64,000 bases of DNA. It comes from Azolla caroliniana. Taxonomy: Eukaryota > Polypodiophyta. The first letter of the stretch is position 1, and each line of letters begins with the position of its first letter. The DNA is taken from positions 12,648,001 through 12,712,000 of the forward strand of contig JBHGNT010000010.1 in NCBI GenBank assembly GCA_043228905.1, written 5' to 3'. The translations under genes and the position numbers were made by a program. Shown here piece by piece: positions 25,379 through 34,132 of the stretch. The notes beneath the pieces are model-generated. The model saw nothing but the letters and a program-made list of their open reading frames with translations, ran no database searches and was not told the DNA's origin.

Positions 25379-25422
<44 letters not shown>
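23538..25422 (+). other. Interior of element D: GC-richer leader, then polypyrimidine tract
   Basis: About 320 bp of mixed sequence (23538-23860) contains two imperfect repeats of a CGGGACTACA...TGTAGCC hairpin (around 23755-23785 and 23812-23830). It is followed by about 1.5 kb in which the + strand is almost entirely C and T, with few G. The tract includes a minisatellite (24112-24600) and (CT)n runs at about 24907-24945 and 25384-25422. The Ser/Leu/Pro-rich open frames here are a by-product of the pyrimidine bias. The 67-codon frame at 23545-23748 is identical in D', but it lies in a recent duplication, so that says nothing about coding. Confidence 0.75.
24112..24600 (+). repeat. Minisatellite of about 129 bp, four units
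   Basis: Units start near 24112, 24242, 24370 and 24499. Each contains CCCCTCCA, TTTCTCAATTTCATTATA, TTTGACATTTTT and CTCAAAATATTGGATACC. D' has three units. Confidence 0.85.
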
Positions 25423-25425
<3 letters not shown>

Positions 25426-25435
25426 TGTCATAAAG

Positions 25436-26926
25436 AAGGCTCATCCACCCGGCCGCTTACTTCGTTGGGTTTTGGCGCTACAGGATTACACATTCACTTT
25501 GCGCTATCGCCATGGTCCACAAAACATCGTCACCGATGGATTATCCCGCATATCCTTTCAGGCGAACCAGATCACCTCCAACACAATCGATTTCCCCATA
25601 TCCTCGTCCCAAATGGCCAACATGCAACAACACGACAAACAAATCCAAGATATCTGCCACCGCCTACGAGCTGAACCGACATCATCCCTCACCAAGCAAT
25701 TCATGATCCAGGATAATGTCCTACTTTTTTGTCAAGTAGGCAAAGAACCCCGAGTCTACGTGCCTGAGCAACTACGCCAGTCTTACCTTCGTTTCTTCCA
25801 CGATCACCCGTTGTCCGGCCACTTGGGTTTTCATAAGGTGCTCGACAAAATTCGTCGCAAATTCTATTGGCCTGGGCTACGCCACGAGGTCGCCTCCTAC
25901 ATCAAAGCATGCAACTTATGTCAGGCCATCAAATCACCTCAAGTGGCTCAAGGCCTCTTACATCCGATACAAGTTCAAGCTCCATTTGAAATCGTCGGAT
26001 GGGACATTATGGGCCCCTTTCCCGAGTCACAAGGAGGGAACAAATTCATCCTCGTCATCACCGAGTACTTGACGCGTTGGGCTGAGACGGCCGCTATCCC
26101 AGATGCAAAGGCTATGACCATCGCCTCCAAACTATTGGAGAAAATCATCTTCCCCCACGGTTGCCCACTCCAAATCTTGTCCGATCGAGGACCCCAGTTC
26201 AACGGTGAGCTCCTACGCCTCGTTTCAACACAACTAGGAATCCAACAGTTATTCACGTCACCCTACCATCCGCAAACGAATGGGTTGACGGAGCGCCTCA
26301 ATCGAACCTTAAAACAACAAATCTCAGCCTACATCGATCCGCTGCACTCAACCTGGGACCGAATCTTGCCCTTCGTTACGCATGCCTACAACACAACGGT
26401 GCAAGCCTCTACCCGCATTAGCCCATTTCGGGCCCTTTACGGAAGGGACCCGCGCTTACCCCCAGAAGTGGCAGTCCCGCAACCAACCACACAACTCCAC
26501 GCTGACGCAGTGTCTTGGTGGTCCCACCTACAACAACTCCAGCCCCTCCTCTGCAAAGCCATCACGAGCAACCTGCACCAGGCACAACTACGCCAAAAAC
26601 GACAACATGATATAGGCCGTGTCGACCATCAATACCACGTCGGTGACAAAGTCCTCGTCTACTTCCCCATCCGTCGTCGCGGTCTCAGCGAATCGCTCAT
26701 GCACCGATGGATCGGTCCCTTCGAAGTTCAAAAGCAGATACGCGACACTACATACCTGCTCCGCCGCGCCTCCAACAACCGCTCTAACTTTGCTCACCAG
26801 TCTCGCATGAAGCCCTTCCATCAACTACCACCGCCCCCGCCCACACTCATGCCTACGCCCACGCCTGTGTCATCCCCCCGTCTGGAACCGTCGTCCACGC
26901 CTCGTCGCGCTTCGACTGCACAGTAA
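25436..26926 (+). CDS. Ty3/Gypsy pol fragment: RNase H C-terminus plus integrase (partial)
   Basis: The open frame has no native start; homologous reading begins about 25436, upstream of the first ATG at 25472. Numbering from that ATG, residues 1-26 are the RNase H tail (LRYRHGPQNIVTDGLSR). A zinc-binding HHCC module follows (H112/H117/H121, C147, C150). The integrase core has D178 (GWDIM), D238 (LSDRG) and E274 (LTERLN), with 35 residues between D238 and E274, a classic D,D-35-E triad. LYGRDPRLP (residues 322-330) and a GPF motif (415-417) follow, then a Pro-rich tail. No chromodomain is recognisable. The frame has no stop or shift, so it is young or recently selected. The core style (IPDAKAMTIA, YGRDPRLP) recalls animal Ty3/Gypsy lineages more than common plant chromoviruses or Athila, but I cannot place it. 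Confidence 0.9.
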   Translation, partial: KAHPPGRLLRWVLALQDYTFTLRYRHGPQNIVTDGLSRISFQANQITSNTIDFPISSSQMANMQQHDKQIQDICHRLRAEPTSSLTKQFMIQDNVLLFCQVGKEPRVYVPEQLRQSYLRFFHDHPLSGHLGFHKVLDKIRRKFYWPGLRHEVASYIKACNLCQAIKSPQVAQGLLHPIQVQAPFEIVGWDIMGPFPESQGGNKFILVITEYLTRWAETAAIPDAKAMTIASKLLEKIIFPHGCPLQILSDRGPQFNGELLRLVSTQLGIQQLFTSPYHPQTNGLTERLNRTLKQQISAYIDPLHSTWDRILPFVTHAYNTTVQASTRISPFRALYGRDPRLPPEVAVPQPTTQLHADAVSWWSHLQQLQPLLCKAITSNLHQAQLRQKRQHDIGRVDHQYHVGDKVLVYFPIRRRGLSESLMHRWIGPFEVQKQIRDTTYLLRRASNNRSNFAHQSRMKPFHQLPPPPPTLMPTPTPVSSPRLEPSSTPRRASTAQ

Positions 26927-26936
26927 CTTTTTTTTT

Positions 26937-26948
26937 ACAAGGGGGAAT
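26937..26948 (+). promoter_or_regulatory. Polypurine tract of the Ty3/Gypsy fragment
   Basis: ACAAGGGGGAAT lies 11 bp after the pol stop codon and directly before the LTR start TGTGGTGG. This is the expected position of the plus-strand primer. Confidence 0.75.
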
Positions 26949-27190
26949 TGTGGTGGTCACATGGACCACACCTAGATTAGGCCCCTACCAAGCCCCATGC
27001 ACCACACATAGACCACACCCAAATTAGGACCCTACCAAGCCTAATGCACCACACCCAAACTAGGCCCCCACCAAGCCCCATAATTAGTAGAGCTAATTGG
27101 AGCGGGAGAACACCCTCCACGCTAAGAGAGAGTCTATAAAATGTAACTTGAGACATAATGAAAGGAGGCTATTCTTGAGAGCATTTCACA
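26949..27190 (+). repeat. Truncated 3' LTR of the Ty3/Gypsy fragment
   Basis: Starts TGTGGTGGTCACATGG. It contains three tandem 36-bp units (26965-27000, 27012-27047, 27048-27083) built on ACCACACC...TTAGG...CTACCAAGCC, and a TATAAAA box. It stops without a CA end where element D sequence resumes (ATCCTAAACTCTCCC). Confidence 0.8.
27135..27141 (+). promoter_or_regulatory. TATA box in the truncated LTR
   Basis: TATAAAA, about 190 bp into the LTR, is the likely U3 core promoter. If active it would transcribe rightward into the second terminal repeat and HHR2. Confidence 0.5.
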
Positions 27191-27390
27191 ATATCCTAAA
27201 CTCTCCCTTTTCTTCTTATCCCTCCTTTTACAATATAACCTCATACCAAAGCCTTCCCCTTATCACATCAAAGCCCATAAAATCCTCTTCCTTCTTCTCC
27301 AAATCTTTCCACCCCTTTCAATCACATCCATAAGCACAACCCCACTCCCTATTGTCATTTCTCTAAAGCCACTCCGAAAACTCCCTATAT
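27191..27390 (+). other. Right part of element D interior
   Basis: Pyrimidine-rich sequence matching 61630-61827 of D' almost exactly. No gene is seen. Confidence 0.7.
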
Positions 27391-27607
27391 AAACCTATCC
27401 ACCCCGAATGGTCATGGTAGCACTGATGAGCCCCGTAGGGGGCGAAACTAGTTTGCTCATGACCATTACCCATCGTATTGTAATTTTTCCTTTTTCTTAA
27501 TGAAAATTAGTCTCCTTCTTAATCTCTCCCTCTCTCTAATCTAGACTATTTAGCTTATGGTTATGTTTTAGCTTGTTTCTAATTTTAATGTTAGTGATTA
27601 ATCCCTC

Positions 27608-27670
<63 letters not shown>

Positions 27671-27993
27671 CCCTTCCTCTATCTCTTATTATGCCTCACT
27701 TACACCTAGTTTGTCAAATGATTTGGGTGTGCTCAAATTATTCTTGGTGTTTCTTTTCACTTTATCCCCTCTTGCACTTAATCGTAAACCCTTTTACCCT
27801 CTAAACCCTAAGCCCAAAACAAACACTAAACCCTAATTCTTAAACCCTAACCCTAACCCTAAACCCAAACCAAAACTCAAACCCTAATTCCTAAACCCTA
27901 AACCTTTTCTCTATAACTCTACATCTTACATACTACACCCACCGATTGCCTACCGTCCGCACTCCTTGTTTCGACTTCACGGTCCAATTGAGA
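27391..27993 (+). repeat. Right direct terminal repeat of element D
   Basis: 603 bp, same order of parts as the left repeat. It is longer because the (CT)n run (27609-27666, 29 repeats) is expanded compared with about 12 repeats on the left. The telomere-like cluster is at 27801-27904. The right flank is satellite (GAGAGTGTGGTAG...). Confidence 0.85.
27407..27467 (+). ncRNA. Hammerhead ribozyme HHR2
   Basis: Identical to HHR1 across core and stems, with stem II loop GTAG. Predicted cleavage is after 27453. The HHR1-to-HHR2 spacing is 4434 nt because of the Gypsy fragment. Confidence 0.9.
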
Positions 27994-28097
27994 GTGTGGT
28001 AGAATAATCCTAAGCTTTTCGTTGATGCTTGCGCAAAATATAAATATTGTTTATTTCTAATCAATGATTGCAGTATTAAAAAGCACGCAAAATGTGA

Positions 28098-28169
28098 TCC
28101 ATTGTAGTCTAGTTGGTTAGGATACTCGGGTCTCACCCGACAGTCCCGGTTTCCACTCCGGGCAATGGA
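28098..28169 (+). pseudogene. tRNA-Glu-like module with shifted T arm (CTC)
   Basis: The acceptor is perfect. The T arm can fold as CCCGG TTTCCACT CCGGG, a full 5-bp stem in a shifted register. The anticodon stem end is altered (CCGAC). Duplicated at 62531. Confidence 0.6.
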
Positions 28170-28801
28170 AACGAAAATGTAAAATATTAAATTTCCGACG
28201 CATATAATGTGTTATCTGTTTGATAACTCAAAAACTCGAGACCTAAAGTAAATGTTACAATAATGTACAATTAACAAAATAATCAATATTATGTTTGAAG
28301 CATTGATGATGAACTTTACTTTGATATTTCCCTCCTAACTTCAATTTGTAAACTTAATCCCATTATTTAATTAATGGTCGAAGTTTCAAATGAAATTGGA
28401 CAAAACATTATGTTGTTCAAGACAACAAGAAACAGTATATTTGGTTGTGGTTATTTGTAAACATTGGTACGACAAATTAGTACACCAACAATTATAGTTT
28501 GGATAACTCGATACAATTTGAAACAATACGCATAGATTGTAGAATAATGGTCAACTGTCGATCAACATTGCACCATGTTTCTTTACTTTTAACAAAGGAA
28601 TAGAATGGTACATTAACTAATTCATTTACTAAATGAATTCCATTGTAATCAAATTTCCTCGGGTCCTTGCTTTTTACCTGAAACGCCCGGGTAGAATTAG
28701 ATATCTGAGATATCATCAGTTAATGTGGAATATATAAAAACCCTTGAAATTATTGAATCTTAAAAATGAGATTGCAAGATTAAAAAGCACAAAAAATGTG
28801 A

Positions 28802-28873
28802 TCCATTGAAGTCTAGTTGGTTGTGATACTCGGCTCTCACCGGAGAGACCCGGGATCAACTCCCAGCAATGGA
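28802..28873 (+). pseudogene. tRNA-Glu-like module (CTC)
   Basis: Acceptor pairs. The B box is damaged (GGATCAACTCC) and the D arm is changed (GGTTGTGAT). Duplicated at 63235. Confidence 0.55.
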
Positions 28874-29258
28874 AACGATTGGGCATATAGTACACCAACA
28901 ATTATACTTTAGATAACTTGATACAATTTACAAAAATACACATAGATTGTCAAATAATGATGAATTCTCGATGAGCATTACACCATGTTTCTTTATTTGA
29001 AGTAAAGCAGTAGAATATTACATTCACTAATTCATTTACTAAATGAATTCAATTGTAGTCTAGTTGGTTCGGATCCTTGTTTTTTACACAAGACTCCCAG
29101 GTACAACAATTGGAATGGCAAAAACTAGATACATCATAGATCATGAGTTAATATCACATCGATAAAAACCCTCAGTTTCTCGTGGAGGCTTGCGCAATAT
29201 ATAAATATTATTTATTAGTAATCAATCATTACAAAATTAAAAAGTACACTAGATATGA

Positions 29259-29316
29259 TCCATTGTAGTTTAGCTGGTTAAGATACTTGGCTCTCACCTT
29301 AGAGACCAGCAATGGA
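29259..29316 (+). pseudogene. tRNA-Glu-like module lacking the T arm
   Basis: 58 nt: normal through the anticodon arm, then AGAGACCAGCAATGGA, with most of the T arm deleted. The paralogue at 63692 keeps the arm, so the deletion happened after the D/D' duplication. Confidence 0.6.
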
Positions 29317-30177
29317 AACAACAATATCATACATAAAATTCTCGACAGATATTATGTGTTAATTGTTTGATAACTCAAAAACTCAAGCTCCAAAGTATTT
29401 GTTAGAATAATGTACAATTAAGAAAATAATCAAAACTATGTTTGAAGGATTGATGACGAACTTTGCTTTGATATTAAATTAATAGTATAGGTTTCAAATG
29501 AAATTTGACAAAACATGATGTTGTTCGGGACCAGAAGAAGTAGTATATTTAGTCGTGATTATTTGTCAACATGCTTACGACAAATTAGTACACCGACAAT
29601 TATAGTTTGGATAACTTGATAGAATTTCCAAAAATACGTATAGATTGTAGAATAATGGTGAACTCTCGATAAACATTGTACCATATTTCTTTTTTTGAAG
29701 CAAAGCACTTGAATATTAATTAACTAATTCATGTACTAAATGAATTCCATTGTATTCTAGTTGGTTCGTATCCTAGTTTTTCACACGAGACTCCCGGGTA
29801 TAACATTATGTTGTTCGGGACAACAAGAAGCGGTAGATTTTGGTTGTGGTTATTCGTCAAGATTGTTACGATAAACTAGTACACCAACAATTATAGTTTG
29901 GATAACTTGATACAATTTCAAACAATACGCATAGATTGTAAAATAATGGTCAACTATCAACAAGCATTGCACCATGTTTCTTTATTTGTAGCGAAGCACT
30001 AGAGTAGTACATTTACTAGTTCATTTACTTAATAATGGTCAACCCGTGAAATGATTAAATCTTAAAAACGAGAGTGTGTTAGAATAATCCTCTCTTTCTC
30101 GTTGATGCTTGCGCAATATATAAATATCATTTATTTCTAATCAATGATTGAAGTATTAAAAAGCACACTTAGTGTGA

Positions 30178-30249
30178 TCCATTGTAGTCTAGTTGGTTAG
30201 GATACTCGGCCCTCATCCGAGAGAGCCGTGTTCAATTCCCGGTAATGGA
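30178..30249 (+). pseudogene. tRNA-Glu-like module (CTC, C33)
   Basis: Position 33 is C rather than the universal T (loop CCCTCAT), and the T stem has one mismatch. The module at 17449 shares the CCCTCAT loop. Confidence 0.55.
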
Positions 30250-30809
30250 AAAGATCATATCATATATTAAATTTTCAACACATATCATGTGTTAACTTTT
30301 TCATAACTCAAAAAGTCAAGACCTAAAGTAGTTGTTCCAATAATGTACAGTTAACAAAATAATGAATATTATGTTTGAAGGATTGACAAAGAACTGAACT
30401 TTAAATTTTTTCTCCTAATATCAATTTCTAAAGTTAATCCCATTATTCGATTAATGGAATAGATTTCAAATCAAATTGGACAAAACAGTATGTTGTTCAA
30501 GACAACAAAAAGAAGTATATTTGGTTGTGGTTGTTAGTCAACATTGGTACGACAAATTAGTACATCAACAATTATAGTTGCGTTAACTCGAAACAATTAT
30601 AGTTGGGAACAACAATAGGCATTGGAAAAACTAGATACATTATATATCATGAGTTAATGTGCCATCGATAAAAACCCGTGAATTTATTAAATCTTAAAAA
30701 CGAGAGTGTGTTAGAATAATCTTCTGTTTCTTGTTGATGCTTGAGCAATATATAAATATTATTTATTACTAATCAATGATTGCATTATTAAAAAGTGTAG
30801 AAGATGTGA

Positions 30810-30880
30810 TCCATTGAAGTCTACTTGGTTAGAATACTCGGTTTCTTGCTTTTTACCTGAGACGCCCGGGTACAACTAGA
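30810..30880 (+). pseudogene. Alpha/beta hybrid tRNA-like module
   Basis: The alpha 5' half through CTCGG is fused to a beta 3' half containing GCTTTTTACCTGAGACG and CCCGGGTACAA. Confidence 0.6.
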
Positions 30881-31054
30881 TATATCAGATATCATGAGTG
30901 AATGTGGCATCGAGAAAAAGCCTTGAAATTATTAAATCTTAAAAACAAGAGTGTGGTAGAATAATCCTCAGTTTTTTGTTGTTGCTTGTGAAAAATATAT
31001 ATATTATTTATATCTAATCAATGATTGCAATATTAATAAGCACGCAAAATGTGA

Positions 31055-31127
31055 TCCATTGTAGTCTAGTTGGTTAGGATACTCGGCTCTCAACCGAGAC
31101 ACCCGGGTTCAACTCCTGGCAATGGAA
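31055..31127 (+). tRNA. tRNA-Glu(CTC), cloverleaf intact by eye
   Basis: Acceptor TCCATTG/CAATGGA gives 7 pairs. The D stem is GTCT/GGAT (with G-T pairs), the anticodon stem CTCGG/CCGAG with loop CTCTCAA, and the T stem CCGGG/CCTGG with one G-T pair and loop TTCAACT. The A box TAGTCTAGTTGG and B box GGTTCAACTCC match consensus. The discriminator base is A. There is no T4 stop in the first 100 bases downstream, so a primary transcript would run on. It may be a functional gene or a well-kept satellite module; its location favours the latter. Confidence 0.55.
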
Positions 31128-32345
31128 ACGACAATGTCATATATTAAATTTCCGACGCATATAATGCGTTATCTGTTTGATAACTCAAAAACTCAAGACC
31201 TAAACTAAATGTTACAATTAACAAAATAATCAATATTATGTTTGAAGGATTGATGACGAACTTTACTTTGATATTTCTCTCCTAACATCAATTTCTAAAC
31301 GTAAGCCCATTATTCGATTAATGGTAGAGGTTTCAAATGAAATTTGACAAAACATTATGTTGTTCGAGACAACAAGAAGCTGTATATATGGTTGTGGTTA
31401 TTCGTCAACATTAGTACGAGAAATTAGTACACCAACAATTATAGTTTGGATAACTCGATACAATTTTAAACAATATGCATAGATTGCCGAATAATGGTCA
31501 ACTGTCGATGAGCATTGAACCATGTTTCTTTATTTGTAGCAAAGGACTAGAATAGTACATTAACTAATTTATTTACTAAATGAATTCCATTGTAATCAAG
31601 TTGCCTGGAATCGTTGATTCTTACTCGAAACGCGATAGGAAAAACTAGATACATTATATATCATGAGTTAATGTGGCATCGATAAAAAGCCGTGAAATTA
31701 TTAAAACATAAAAATGACAGTTTGTTAGAACAATCCTTAGTTTTTCATTGATGGTTAAGCAATATATAAATATTATTTATTAGTAATCAATGATTGCAAT
31801 ATTAAAAAGTGTAGAAAATGCGATCCATTGTAGTCTACTTGGCTAGAATACTCGCCTCTCACCAAAGAGACCCGGGTTTAACTCTCGGGAATAGGAAGGA
31901 CAATATCATATATAAAATTTTGTGACGCATGTCATGTCTTAACTGTTTGATAACTCAAAAACTCAAGACGTAAAGTAGTTAGAATAATATACAATTAACA
32001 AAATAATCAATATTATGTTTGAAGGATTGACGACGAACTTTGCTTTGATTTTTTTCTCAAAACATCAATTTCTAAACTTAATCCCATTATTCAATTAATA
32101 GTATAGGTTTCAAATGAGATTTGACAAAACATTATGTTCTTCAGGACAAGAAGAAGCAGTATATTTAGTCGAGGTTATTCCTCAACATTGTTACGACAAA
32201 TTAGTACAGCAACAATTATAGTTTGGATAACTTGATACAATTTTCAAAAATACATAATTGTCGAATAATGGTGTATTCTCGATGAGCATTGCACCATGTT
32301 TCTTTATTTAAAGTAAAGGACTAGAATATTACATTAACCAATTCA

Positions 32346-32850
32346 TTTACTAAATGAATTCCATTTTAGTCTAGTTGGTTCGGATCCTTGTTTTTTACAC
32401 GAGACTCCCTGGTACAACAATTGGCATGGGAAAAACTAGATACATAATAGATCATGAGTTAATATGACATCGATAAAAACCCTTGAAATTATTAAATCTT
32501 AAAAACGAGAGTGTGTTAGAATAATCCTCAGTTTCTCGTTGATATTATTTATTACTAATCAATGATTGCAAAATTAAAAAGTACACAAGACATAATCCAT
32601 TTACTAAATGAATTCCATTTTAGTCTAGTTGGTTCGGATCCTTGTTTTTTACACGAGACTCCTTGGTACAAAATTTGGTATGGGAAAAACTAGATACATC
32701 ATAGATCATGAGTTAATATGACATCGATAAAAACCCTTGAAATTATTAAATCTTAAAAACGAGAGTGTGTTAGAATAATCCTCAGTTTCTTGTTCATATT
32801 ATTTATTACTAATCAATGATTGCAAAATTAAAAAGTACACAAGATATAAT
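32346..32850 (+). repeat. Tandem duplication of a beta half-unit (254 bp period)
   Basis: The segment from the palindrome through the beta module to the next leader occurs twice in a row with a 254-bp offset (GAATTCC at 32356 and 32610). At the joint the alpha start ATCCAT runs into TTACTAAATG, so an alpha module was lost through a short match. Confidence 0.8.
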
Positions 32851-32921
32851 CCATTGTAGTCTAGCTGGTTAGTATAATCGGCTTTCACCCGAGAGACCCG
32901 TGTTCAATTCCCGGCAATGGA
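32850..32921 (+). pseudogene. tRNA-Glu-like module (TTC)
   Basis: Acceptor perfect. One mismatch each in the anticodon stem (first pair) and the T stem (CCGTG/CCCGG). The paralogue at 47943 has mismatches at the same two positions. Confidence 0.6.
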
Positions 32922-34041
32922 AATGACAATATCATATATTAAATTTTTGATGCATATCATCTGTTAACTGTTTGATAACACAAAAACTCAAGACCTAAAA
33001 TAGGTGTTCCAATAATGTACAATTAACAAAATAATCAATAAATTGAATTTCTAATCTTACTCCCATTATTTGATTAATGGTAGAGGTTTCACATGAAATT
33101 GGACAAAACATTATGTTGTTCGAGATAACAAAAAGATGTATATTTGGTTGTGGTTGTTCATCAGTATTGGTATGACAAATTAGTACACGAACAATTATAG
33201 TTTGGATAACTCGATACAATTTCAAACAATACGCATAGATTGCAGAATAATGTTCAACTATCGATGAGGATTGCCAAATGAATTCCATTGTAATCAAGTT
33301 TCCTTGAATCGTTGATTCTTACTCGAAACGCGATAGATAAAACTAGATACATTACATATGATGAGTTACTGTGGCATCGATAAAAAGCCGTGAAATTATT
33401 AAATCTTAAAAACGACAGTGTGTTCGAACAATCGTCAGTTTTTAATTGATGCTTAAGCAATATATAAATATTATTTATTACCAATCAATGATTGCAATAT
33501 TAAAAAGTGCACAAGATGTGATCCATTGAAGTCTAGTTGGTTAGAATACTCGGCTCTCACCCGAGATACTCGTCCTCAACTCCTGGCAGTAGAAAGGACA
33601 ATATCATATATATAATTTTGCGACGCATTTCATGTGTTAAGTGTTTGATAACTCAAAAACTCAAGACATAAAGTAGTTAGAATAATGTTCAATTAAAAAA
33701 ATAATCAATATTATGTTTGAAGGATTAATAAAGAACTTTGCTTTGATTTTTCTCTCCTCACATAAATTTCTAAACTTAATCCCATTATTCAATTAATAGT
33801 AGAGGTTTCAAATGAAATTTGACAAAATATTATGTTGTACGCGACAAGAAGAAGCAATATATTTAGTCGTGGTTATTCGTCAACATTGTTACGACAAATT
33901 GGTACACAAACATTTATACTTTGGATAACTTGATAATATTTCCAAAAATATGCATAGATTGTCGAATAATGATGAATTACCGATGAGCATTGCACCATGT
34001 TCCATTATTTGAAGTAAAGCACTAGAATATTACATTCACTA

Positions 34042-34060
34042 ATTCATTTACTAAATGAAT
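34042..34060. repeat. Palindrome abutting a beta module (representative)
   Basis: ATTCATTTA-C-TAAATGAAT: 9-bp arms around one base, ending exactly where the beta module TCCATTG begins. The same palindrome precedes most beta modules in the window. Confidence 0.85.
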
Positions 34061-34132
34061 TCCATTGTAGTCTAGTTGGTTCGGATCCTTGTTTTTTACA
34101 CGAGACTCCCGGGTACAACAATAGGCATTGGC
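34061..34132 (+). pseudogene. Beta tRNA-Glu-like module (representative)
   Basis: TCCATTGTAGTCTAGTTGG followed by TTCGGATCC, then T6 (CTTGTTTTTTACACGAG), CCCGGGTACAACA and GGCATTGG. The A box is intact, the B box is lost, and the T run sits in the anticodon position. Confidence 0.7.

Larger units (their letters stand above)
25423..27190 (+). mobile_element. Truncated Ty3/Gypsy retrotransposon fragment inside element D
   Basis: Present in D but absent from D', where 84 bp of ordinary interior (about 61546-61629) occupies the site. The fragment runs from the last part of RNase H through integrase, a polypurine tract and the first 242 bp of a 3' LTR. It lacks the 5' LTR, gag, protease, reverse transcriptase and the LTR end. 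Base composition changes sharply, from C/T-only to balanced GC-rich coding sequence. There is no target-site duplication and 84 bp of target is replaced, so this is not a simple integration. Repair-mediated filling or template switching is more likely. Confidence 0.85.
22957..27993 (+). mobile_element. Composite element D: hammerhead-bearing, retrozyme-like element carrying a Ty3/Gypsy fragment
   Basis: Two direct repeats (22957-23537 and 27391-27993) flank a 3.85-kb interior made of about 320 bp of moderate-complexity sequence, a long C/T-only-like tract and a Ty3/Gypsy fragment (about 25423-27190). Each direct repeat begins with a hammerhead ribozyme. The arrangement matches the general plan of plant retrozymes: non-autonomous LTR-like elements whose repeats encode hammerheads. 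It differs in three ways: the ends are AAACCTATCC and CCAATTGAGA rather than TG/CA, I find no tRNA primer-binding site after the first repeat, and there is no target-site duplication. About 100 bp of satellite is missing between the flanks. The same element without the Gypsy fragment is D' at 59231-62426. Confidence 0.75.

Noticed and set aside
23803-25433. Leu/Ser/Pro-rich open frames in the element interior
   Set aside because: They result from a strand made almost only of C and T, which rarely yields stop codons.
25975-26824. Minus-strand and alternate-frame open frames over the Gypsy integrase
   Set aside because: Shadows of the integrase frame, which has clear catalytic motifs.
22945-27999. 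Target-site duplication around element D
   Set aside because: The flanks GTACAAGTAC and GTGTGGTAGA share no direct repeat; about 100 bp of satellite is missing between them.
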